NCBI GenBank assembly: GCA_025766275.1
Contig: JAFKAC010000041.1
Location: forward strand, 310,001-374,000
Direction: 5' to 3'
From: Lactarius indigo
Taxonomy: Eukaryota > Basidiomycota > Agaricomycetes > Russulales > Russulaceae
DNA length: 64,000 nucleotides
The notes beneath the pieces were generated by a model. That model was not told where the DNA came from and made no database searches. It saw only the letters and a program-made list of their open reading frames with translations. Every line of letters begins with the position of its first letter. Positions within the stretch are counted from its first letter, which is position 1. Both the position numbers and the translations under genes were made by a program. This document shows, one piece after another, positions 54,739 through 64,000 of this stretch.

Positions 54739-56082
54739 GGTTTGGCGCATTGGAAGGCATCGGGATGTCTGCGTTGTGCCCGAGGGAAACGGCAGTAGGC
54801 GGAGAGGTAGCGGAAAGTAGAGGGGTGGATGTCGAAATTTCGGGAGTTGGATGGTGCATCATTATACCTGACGTGGCGGCGACGGCTGGATCTATGGGGG
54901 TGGCAAGAATACGGAGGTTTTCGATAGAGGTCTGATGGGCACCGTGGAATGACCCTGGAGTATATATAATGTTGTTCAGTGATGGTACATCCGTAGGGTC
55001 ATGGGCGATATGAAGTGAGGAAGGAACGGACGAGGAAGGCGCATCGAGGCTGGCAATGGAAACCGGCGAAGCGATGTGAGCGAAGGTTGCGGAGGCAGAG
55101 TCGTCGTGGATCTGAGGTGTTGAGTCCGGATGATGGCCAGGAATGTTGCACAACGGATACGACGACGGGCGCCGTAGGATGTCGTCCTGATTGCCCATGG
55201 TGGCAGAGAATCGAGTTGGAGCAGCTTCAGTATCTTGATATAGTGAGACGTAGATTTCATTCCAGAGAGCGCAGAACTCGTGCTGCAAAGATGGGCATGA
55301 ATGTGGTACATCCGTAGAGAGCCGTGCAAGCGCCGACCCATGACAGAATCAACTTGGAAATCGTGGGGTGAACGCTCCAAAGGAACACAACCAGGCCGGC
55401 AAAGAAGAGGAATAGGGAAGCGTGAAGAGGCGTGGGAAATGCTTCAACTGCCCACGGCAGTAGAAACTTCTCGACGCCTTCAGCGAAGAACGCTAGAATC
55501 CGTGCTCGTCGTACCCACGGTTGAGGCAATGTCGCGAGCAACGCACAGGTCAGACTGATGACAAAGCTCAAGAACCAAAATGCGTTCACCCAAACGGCAT
55601 AGCTTGGCGGGGAGAATGTGGGCGGAGAGGTGGGGAGAGAACTGAAAATGTTTGGGTCGGAAAGAGTGTGATAGATATTTGCGAGGTAGAAATTGGAGGT
55701 GTCCTGTGGGTTCGGTCGAATATCCTGAATCGATACCGAGATCAACGACGCTACAGAAGCAGAGAATAAACCGGTCTATGGGAGGTTAGTGAAGCACCAC
55801 ATGAGGTTGGAAGATATTGACGCACGAAGATGAGAATTCCGTCAGCATCCGCTTTCCATCTTTCGGTCATCTTCTTGTCTTCTTCCGTCACCATTTCGAG
55901 ATACATTGAGAAAATAGGCCCGGAGCCATCGACAAAGTTAGATACACCATGCGATGTTTGATTTTGCGTCGACCGGTGTGGGTAGTGGTCATCGGGCGGA
56001 TAGCATCTGGGAATAACGCACCTGTGCCACTGTAAAGTCCTGCGTCGGGTCGGTCAATAGCCTCATGAGGAGCTCGGGACAT
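54674..56082 (-). pseudogene. DUF6535 copy 4, multiply deleted
   Basis: Partner of copy 3. Exon 1 is recognisable (56082-56022). A small deletion has removed the usual intron 1 acceptor. In the main exon the QPRYGPHKR part is lost (ALLATLPQPWVRRARI). About 880 bp between the GCTTFMPIF block and the HEFCALWNEI block are missing, which shifts frame at about 55290. A further 66-bp in-frame gap follows NEI. The tail ends at the same junction as copy 3 after SDAPNLG and then reads through the eIF3m-like fragment antisense. Confidence 0.75.
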
Positions 56083-57412
56083 GTTGGTCGTTGAGAAGTG
56101 CTTCAACGCTTATGTCATCAACACATCGCGTTTCGAGCCAACTCACGACCGGTGCACGCTGCTCGCCACCAGTGACCTGAAAAGCCAGACAGCGCATACA
56201 ATGTTGAAGTTTTAATGTTAGATGGCTCGACTCCTTCGCGAAACCCCGTCGGTGGTAGCCCGCGATATTCAAGATGCTGCGCACCTCCGGAAATCTCGAA
56301 CACGAGGGCCATTTCATCGACTTTGTCGGGATTCGGGCAGAGATCTCGGTGCTTCGGATGGAGCACCAGACGAGCTAGGGGAGTTCCCTTTCGTGTCGGG
56401 AAAGATCGGCTTGATAAATAAGCATCGCTCGTCGCGTATGGGTCATCCTTCCATTGTGATGTCGCCTCCACGGCCTGTGAGATAGTCGTAGCGGAAATGG
56501 GTAGCTTGGTTAGCGTGGTCAACCACGTAAGCGAGGCATTTCGTCACGAACCTAGCAATCTCCAGCGCGAAATACGCAAACGCAGTCCTTCCTGCCTCCA
56601 CTATCTCCCGTGAGTCTACGCTGACGTTCGGCATATTTTTCTAACCGAGCGTTGTGCAGAGTGATGTAATTGGACTCCGCGCTAGTGTTTAATATGGCTC
56701 GGACAAACATGAGGGCGACACGAAACTAGCCGCGTCATTTGGGAGGACGGTTTTACTTGGACGACGTACTAGTATACTGGGAGGTACGGGTGGGCAACCG
56801 TCAATACTTCTAGTAAGATATCTGGGTCCTTCTTGGCTCCGGCGTCTGCATAGGGATTAGATTTGCCGTTTGTCGTCCTTTACCCCGACATTATATTTCT
56901 TCGACCCTCTCCTCTCATGCGACTCTCGACGCCTTCGGCATATGCTTCCTCTCTCAAACTCATCTCCCCCATCTACCTCCTGCATGCTTCCCTCTTCCTC
57001 GGCATCCAGCCGCTGCGGCAGATTCTTTGCCGAGAATACTTCGTTTCTAAGATATTGAGGGCCTGGAAACTTCGGCTGTGGACGCTATCTCTGCATCTGT
57101 AAATTTGGAGTCCGCGATCCAGCACTGCATGTCTGTCTTCACATGGCCATAATGCCTCCTACCTATCCCCAATTTCCCGTCTATTAAAACCTTGATGCAC
57201 TTCAACATGCTCCCATGACAATGGCCTCTCTGTTTCCTGGTCTACATTGTGTTCCCAGACTCCGCCAGCACAAATGATGGGCGGGTCTCTCGCGACGACG
57301 CCAAGCGATAGGCAGATCGGCCGTCACCTTGTCACAAAGCGGGGTAGCCGTACGCCCTCTTCCTCTCCGAGTCGTTCGTTTCACCTGCTAACGCGCCTCG
57401 TTCTCCGTGCAG
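56083..57412. other. Duplicated intergenic block, unassigned
   Basis: Partner of 45932-47315. It contains the second copy of the unrecognised minus-strand VSVDSREIVEAGRTAFAYF frame (56443-56634) and a near-identical stretch at 56730-57110. Confidence 0.4.
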
Positions 57413-57708
57413 ATACAAAGCTTGCCACTACAGATTTGTGCACCTCCGCTCACTAGACCCCACATCGCAGGCGATGCAGCTTATTGAGCTCGGCGTAATC
57501 GCCACGGCCCTGTCCGACCCGGCCATCTTCGACGTTGGCCAGCTCTTCAAAGCGGATCACGACCCTCGCGGTGCGACCGCACCTGCTCTTCGCGCTCTTC
57601 CGGAAGCTCTTAAGTGGCAGGCCAGACGACCTGCAGCAACCGTACGTGGACACCACTGGGGAATTTGGTATGTGACCGCAACCCAAGTAGAGCGCTGGGT
57701 CATCGAAG
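57413..57708 (+). pseudogene. eIF3m-like exon fragment B2
   Basis: Partner of 47316-47611. A CAG acceptor is followed by LSDPAIFDVGQLFK, the HLLFALFRK block in a second frame and VTATQVERWVIEG before a GT donor. It shows the same internal frame changes as the first copy, so decay predates the duplication. Confidence 0.45.
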
Positions 57709-58588
57709 GTGAGCTTTCTATCCGTCCCGCCCCCTATCAACTCTTTTCCTTTTTTTCCAGGAGAGCGACCCCACAGCTATGCGGTCATAAATAAAAAGCG
57801 ACCCGTGCCGGCTTGTTAACTGCCAGGCGCACACAGACGCCGAGGGTGTATTCGGTCCTCAGGAGTGAGTGTTATTTGTCAGGCACGTCGCGGGGATTCG
57901 CACGTCTGGATTGCAGATGTTCTCGATATCATCGTCTTCGCCCTGCATTGTAGCGGGGTAGTCACAGCAGCGGTGGCGGGGAGGAGAAGTAGTGTTCTGA
58001 GACTCTTGTGGTAGGGTGGTGTAGCCACATATGTTTCAAACACCCAGAGGGATTTATCGTTCTCGATGTCGACAGCAGCAGCGTTCTCTCGGCCACCTAC
58101 TACAGGTCTACTCGTACTCAGTGACCCCGTTAGTGCAACATATCATGAATGCCATTTAGCTCTGACTGGCACCACTCCCATGCAACGTCCTCGTCCCCCA
58201 TCTTGGAATGGCTCCGTCGTATCCGCCCTGCAATATCCTTGACGCTACTCTTACCAAGAGACAAACCAGCTAGTATTCCGCGGACACCATCAAAGCTGGA
58301 GAGACGAGGATGGTTAACCTGGATGCGCTTGAGCCTTCCACGTCATTTAGGTACGTTTGTCAGTCCGCAGCCGCAGTGGACTAAGGGAGAGGTTGAGACT
58401 GCTCCCTCACACCCCCCACTCTATTCGAGCCCGAGTTCATATATATATCGCCATAGTGTTGCACCGCGTAATATGAAAGTACACACAAAATGAGAAAAGC
58501 TATTAAATGTAGCGGTATGGTGATATCGAGGGCCAAACAAGAACATATGCCCTATCCCACGCGTACATCTAAGAGATTGGGGGCCGCA
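57709..58588. other. Duplicated 3' flank of DUF6535 copy 6
   Basis: Partner of 47612-48493, diverged up to 58468 and identical from 58469. No gene is recognised. Confidence 0.5.
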
Positions 58589-60171
58589 TTAAACTATATC
58601 ATACTGGGAACGCGAAGGATGTGGCGGATGATCTCCTGTACGTTCGGTATTTGGTTCCCACATTGATGGACCTGCGATGACTATGTTCGAGTCAGTGACC
58701 AACAGCAGTAACGGGGGTTGTGGTGAAATACCTAGAGTCGGCGTAGTGTTTGCGTCGATCGCCCGATCCGCCAAAAGGGGGTCAAGAGCGTCCTTGTCCC
58801 CGTGCAAACCAGGCTTCTGACTACCGTCATCCTCAGCAGCAGAATCTAGATCGGGTGCAGAGGTTGGTCCTGTAGAAGCGCTGGGAGTGACGGTGACCAT
58901 TATTGGGCGATGGGATCCTGAGAAAGACAGTGAGGGGTAAGATTGGGTCATCGGCGAGAGTGAAGACATTAGCGCACCTGTAAGAAGTATACTGCCGAGA
59001 ACTGGATTATGAGCAGCTGTAGCTGGAAGATTTGGTGGGTAGGAAGGCGTCAGAGGGTCTGGGTTGTGCTGGAGGGCGACTGCAGTAGATAGGGATGGGG
59101 AGGTAGAGGAAAGAGGAAAGACGAACGTCGAGGTTGCGGAAGTAGGGTGGGGTATTATTATACCAGGGGTGACAATTACGTCGGTTGTCGTTGGATTTGG
59201 TGAGGTGAGAGGAACGGAGAGGGCTTCGGTGGTCGTCTCAGGAGTAGTCTGGGGGTGGAAGTTGTCAAGCGGTGGCACATCCGGAATGCTTTCGTTGGCA
59301 CGAGGTGGGGTGGGCACGAACGAGGACGGCACTTCGGGACTGAGAATGGGAGCAGGGACTGACGAAGCGATGGAAGCAAAGGACGTGGAGGCAGAGTCGT
59401 TGTGGACGTGTGGTGTCGAATCTGGACGATGGCCAGCGACGCGGCACAATGGATAAGTGGGTAGGTCCCAAGGACTCATTGGGGCGGAATTGGTTTCTTG
59501 ATGTAGCTTGACGTAGACTTTTAGAATCGGCCAGAGGATATACTCCGCCATCGAATCATTGCTGTCTCTCTGCCCTTTGAGAAGGATTTGATTCCAGAGA
59601 GCACAGAACTCGTGCTGCAGATCAGGTGACGTATCTTGCACTTTGAATTCCGAAGCCGCTTCTAAAACATTCGAGAACTGGTACGTTGGCCAGGCCTTCT
59701 TCCCGAAATGGGTAAATTGCTGGCGAGTGATGTGAATCAAGACGGCAAGTGACAAGCTGTCACCATGTGCGGCGTAGTCTCGAAGGATGGGTTCTTGGAC
59801 GCCCAGTCGATGGGAGGCAAGGTTAAACCAAAAGTCATCGCGCTTTTTCGTCCTTGCGATAAACTTGCAGACTTCAGCCACCAAATTAGGATTATTGTCC
59901 CATTCGTTCATAATCTGCGCAATTTCGGTGGACAAAGGATGGCTATATTGGCATCTGGATAAAATCTTGTAAACGACATCAGATATCGGAATGTGTGCTG
60001 GGTCGAAAGCCTTCGCGCAGATGATGGCCCTCCGGTCTTTGACATGGTCAGGTAGCAAATCGGATGAGAAAGTGACGTTCAATAACCCCATTAAAGCCGT
60101 CAAAAGCTTCTCCTTTTGCTCTTTGGTGAGACCAGGTAAAGGATCGTCGACAAATTTGGAGTTGCGGAAGC
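58469..60171. repeat. Identical tract, copy B (partner 48374-50076)
   Basis: See partner. The right boundary falls inside the coding exon, where copy 6 reads CTAGGGAAGC and copy 5 CCAGGTAAGC right after the last shared bases. Confidence 0.85.
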
Positions 60172-61474
60172 TAGGGAAGCCCGAAAAGAAGCGCTCCAGT
60201 TCGTGATCTTCGTCCAAACTGTCGAGCGTCCAAAAGAGGGCGCGAGTATCGATCCACGATGGTGCCTTTAGAGCAGTTTCCTCGGCAGTCCTCTGCATGC
60301 CTCGCGTAAGCATGTTGCGAGAACGTTTCTCCAGGGATCTGAAGAGTGTCAAGAGATCATCGACACGTCTGGAAAACCAACCAAGACATATGGAAAAATA
60401 ATAGACGACGGCTAGAAAACGAAGGCAATTAAACCGAACCCAAATGTGAAGAAAACCACGGCACGGAAATATAAAGCAAGACGACATAAAAATCGTGAGC
60501 CACTGAAGGACCCGAAATGTGGCCAAAGACATTCCAACAACAATGTGCCATGCCGGAAATGAAAGTGGGGTGTGGTATGGACTGTCGTGACGAAAGATCG
60601 GGACCAATGTGATACATCCGTACAGAGCAGTGCAAACCCCAATCCATGACACCACTGACTTGAATATCGTCAAATCAACGTTCCATAGGAACACAGAGAC
60701 GCCAGCAAAGAACAGGAACAAGGAAACGTGCAGCAACGTTGGCAGTGCTTCGACCGCCCATGGAACGAGAAATTTATCGACACCCTCGAAAAAGAATGCA
60801 CGGATCCGCGCACGCTTGTGTAGGCTGTAGCGTGGCTGAGTGACCTTGAGGTATCTTCGTGCCCATTGCTGAAGTAACGTCGCAAGTAGAGCACAGCTGA
60901 TACTGATCACCAAACTCAAGAAAAACAGTGCGTTCACCCAAATGGCATAGTTTGGCGGAGTAAATGGGGGAGGTGAAGCAGGGAGGGAAGTCGAAACGTT
61001 GGATGCAGGGTCGGCGAGGGTCTGATAGATATTTGCAAGATAGAAGTTGGAAGTGTCCTGAGGGTTTGGTCGAATGTCCTGGACGGATACTGAGATCAAT
61101 GAGGCGACAGCAGCAGAGAATAGACCGGTCTATGAGAGATGAGCCTGGGAAGTAGTATAGAGGATTGGAAGATGGTGACACACAAAGACGAGGATGCTGT
61201 CAGCGTCCGCTTTCCATCCTTCGGCCATCTTCTCATCATCTTCTGTCGCCGTTTTGAGATACATGGAGAAAATAGGGCCCGAACCATCGACGAAGATAGG
61301 CGTTCCATGTGATTCCTGAACCTGCCCCGACTGGTGTAAATCCGGACGGGGACCTATGGGGTGGTAGTGGCGGGTGAGAACGATGAGGATAGAGCCAAGT
61401 GAGAGCAAAGTACCTCTGCCTGGGTTTATAGTATCTTCCCCAGCGACATTGACACTTTGGAGAGCATGGGACAT
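58589..61474 (-). CDS. DUF6535 membrane protein, copy 6, with extra hydrophobic segment
   Basis: Three exons: 61474-61414, 61353-61184 and 61129-58589, giving 923 residues. DUF6535 domain as in copy 5 (SVSVQDIRPNPQDTSNFYLA, ALLATLLQQWARRYLKVTQP). The insertion after membrane segment four is present but differs strongly in sequence (CFIFPCRGFLHIWVRF, VVYYFSICLGWF). From RNSKFVDDPLPGL to the stop it is identical to copy 5. No stop or frameshift. Function unknown. Confidence 0.78.
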
Positions 61475-63939
61475 TGAATAATATGGAGTGAGATGAGTAT
61501 GGAGAGTAAAAACTGGGAGGGTGGAACTTGAACGCGTTGAATGCGTTAAGAGTGACTAGTGATTGCCCTTCGCCAGTTGTAAGCGGCCATGAGGGCACCA
61601 TGAGGTAACGAGAAGCGCCGCACTGCAAGCACTCGATGGTCAACAGTTTGTGATCGTGAAAGCCTCATTTTGTGCTCTCTCGTAAGTCGTTTTTGCATTG
61701 CGGGAGTCTACGATGCGCTAGTGAGACACTCCTCCAACTGCCGCATCGTTCCGACCACAATGTGCTCACTCTACTTTTCGACCAGGTTCCTGCCACTCCA
61801 TTATCTCCGCAACTTCCATACCGACGTGATCAAGATGTTCAATGTCACTCTCAACGAGGGTTCCATCCTGCTGGCTATCACGGAGCTAGAAATGGTTACC
61901 CAGGTGCGTGCCACATGCAGACGCTTCCATGTCACTCCTAAGCACGCTCACAAACCTCCAGTAGCTCAAAGCTAAATGTTGATCGACGATCCCCCTTATC
62001 ATGGGTATGTCCTGCACATCCTGTACCCTGAACCCTGTTTAGTGTTTACGGCATTATCAGCGCCTCTCCATGGCCCTCTCTGACCATCTTCCCAGTGGCC
62101 GACCGTTGCTAAATGGCACACGGATCGCATTATCCGTGTGCATAAACCAGATCGGGACATCCTGGCCCGGGACATATTATTCCGAGTCTCCCACCCATAG
62201 CTGGCATATATTTGCCGAGAGATTGGAAACATGGACCCTTCTCCGAGTCACAGCTGGCTCGCCGCTTGATGACCTCTCCACAGGCTCTACCTGCCACTCA
62301 TTTAGACCCAGTCACCTCTTCACTAGTTCTGTTCGTGAGCTTATAATCTCGTGGAGGGAGTGACAGATGAGGGTGGAGATGTTGTCGGGGAGGAAGGTAT
62401 GTCTTATTGTGTGGCTTGACAGGAGGACGCCAGTCAGGAGCTTCCGACTGAAGCCGCTGACACAACCTCTGTATATCCACTGCGCTGTGTCTCCCTCCCT
62501 CTTACCCGCACGGTTATGTCTTCGCACACAGACTTGTGTACGCTGACCCACTCTACTGCTCACTCGAGCCCATCCCGGGAATTGCCGACCCTGCCATGCG
62601 GCACCTCGTGGACCCATAGGCACCGGTAGGCCTCAAGTCGCATACTACACCGCTGGTAATTAAGGTCTCGTTACTTCTCACTGACGTGCCGCTATCCCCC
62701 ACTTGTCCCCACCTGATATATGGTTGTCCACGTTTCTCCATCTGGTGTTAGAATGCACTTAGTCCCTCACTGGCGTGTGATATAGCACTTCGCCTCAGTT
62801 CCCGCTTCTTTGGATACCGACCACCTTGGAGCTGCCACTTCTTTCTGGTCAAAATACAACACCTACAACATTCCCGCCGTTTCCCCACAATGGCGGAACT
62901 TGCATGATGCTTGGAGAGGAAATTAAACACACCAGGTCATGGTGCCTCGGTACGGAGGCGACACGATGTGTCCCTCTTTGGTCTCTCTCAGGCCGCCAAA
63001 ATGAATTCAGCTGAGTACTACCCCTTTTCCACATAACACGCTTTCGATCGGACCTCCCCCTGGAATCGCTCACCTGCACCTGCAGGTACCGGGACCAGTC
63101 ATTCTACTACCTCATCTATGTGTGCCCCCGCTTCACCCGGCCACATGAGAAACACTGCTACTCCCACTGGGGTGTCTCCCGCCTTTACCCTGGGAAACGC
63201 TTCAGGTCACCTATGATCCGTAAAATCAAACCTATCGAGCTCTTCAATGGGGGAGGCGGAGGGGAACGCCTACACATTCCTATCCTTCCTACAGGACGGC
63301 GGCGCAGCTTCAAGACCTGAGATGGGGCTTACAGCACCATTTCATCCGGGATGATCTCTCGGAAGATATCAACCCCTTGACCCAGCCATGCGGCTGCCCG
63401 TAAGCTTCTTTATTGTTCTAGCCTTTCTGTTACGGTTTATGCCCCGTTCTTCTTTTCATTTGGAATGGTTCCGACGCTCTGATCAGATTATTTACACAAT
63501 TACGACAGCGCGTGAGTCTCGGCTCTACATTACCCTACTTAAATTCTTCTATCCGAAGACCGGTCTTGTATTTCTGATACTGTCCCGGAATAAATCTGCT
63601 TCAAAAACAAAACTCGCATGATGCCGCAAGTATGTGGCTGGCTAATCGCTCTATTTTTTCCTTAGCTATCTCGCTGTGTACTATATGTCTCAACGAGGCT
63701 TGCGGCATGTCCTCCTTGCTGTGCTCACGGTCACCCCTTATTTCGCTGTACTCTCCGCATCTCGTATGGGTGAAGTTATATAGATCAGAAAATTCCAAGG
63801 CAAGAGTGTCATGGTCCATGACGGTGATATCGAGATACAAAGAATACGTATTCTATCATAGAGGGACGTATTACAGCAATACAATGGATGTAGAGAATGA
63901 TCCACTGTATGTTCGACATCAAGAGAGCAACGTAAAGGA
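61475..63939. other. Duplicated intergenic block, unassigned
   Basis: Partner of 51407-53929, about 95% similar by eye. No conserved coding frame was found. Confidence 0.45.
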
Positions 63940-64000
63940 CCCACGGTGCCTACATCAGCAATCGACAATGGTGTCGGCGACTGTGGTGGAAGATCTTGGG
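63940..64000 (-). pseudogene. DUF6535 3'-end remnant, cut by the window edge
   Basis: The minus strand begins with the same LPPQSP block and ADVGT stretch as the remnant at 53930-54230. It shows that the unit continues past the window. Confidence 0.45.

Larger units (their letters stand above)
54319..64000. repeat. Second copy of the tandem segmental duplication (partner from about 43159)
   Basis: Same order of parts as the first unit: eIF3m-like fragment, truncated DUF6535 gene, unassigned block, second eIF3m-like fragment, full-length DUF6535 gene and unassigned block. The offset changes from about 11.16 kb to 10.1 kb because copy 4 carries large deletions. The right edge is outside the window. 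Confidence 0.85.

Noticed and set aside
43159..64000. Transposon-driven duplication
   Set aside because: I found no terminal inverted repeats, LTRs, transposase or reverse-transcriptase motifs at or between the unit boundaries.

Overview
The window is nuclear DNA of a basidiomycete fungus, almost certainly an agaricomycete. Genes are broken by many short GT-AG introns (about 40-90 bp). Two families known mainly from agaricomycetes, DUF6532 and DUF6535, are present in several copies, and the core genes eRF3 and TFIIIA have fungal architectures. The order or species cannot be fixed from the sequence. Gene models below were built by hand from splice-site phase and paralog comparison; all exon sums given are multiples of three.

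Region 1 (about 1-18 kb) is an accessory cluster. Two protein-kinase-like genes on the + strand (2920-4247, 6827-8160) share identical exon structure. They alternate with minus-strand genes that share one module: exon 1, then a central exon of 106 bp entered in phase 2 and left in phase 0, then a third exon. In two loci (1014-2211, 8870-10062) the module is the N-terminus of a DUF6532 protein. In five others (4619-5420, 11510-11894, 14157-14601, 15565-16035, 17429-17841) it forms a short stand-alone gene. Two more stand-alone copies lie on the + strand (28871-29332, 32062-32526), and a degenerate DUF6532 copy with the module repeated twice lies at 40825-42427.

Region 2 (19.3-27.3 kb) is a compact housekeeping island on the minus strand: a 12-exon APC-type amino-acid transporter, translation release factor eRF3 with a PAM2-like motif, and TFIIIA with nine clustered zinc fingers plus a separate tenth.

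Region 3 (32.9-64 kb) is a minus-strand tandem array of DUF6535 membrane-protein genes. Four copies are open (32926-35645, 43534-45931, 48494-51406, 58589-61474), two are pseudogenes (37548-40207, 54674-56082), and two are 3' remnants (about 53930-54230 and the window end). The part from about 43.16 to 53.99 kb is duplicated head-to-tail at about 54.32 to 64 kb. Inside this diverged duplication lies a 1,703-bp tract with no visible difference between copies, pointing to recent gene conversion. Exon fragments that look like eIF3m are embedded four times in the duplicated units.

The most unusual points are the dispersed 106-bp exon module and the conversion tract in the DUF6535 array. The long intervals between genes at 10-19 kb, 27.3-32 kb, 35.6-37.5 kb and 51.4-53.9 kb hold no gene I can recognise.
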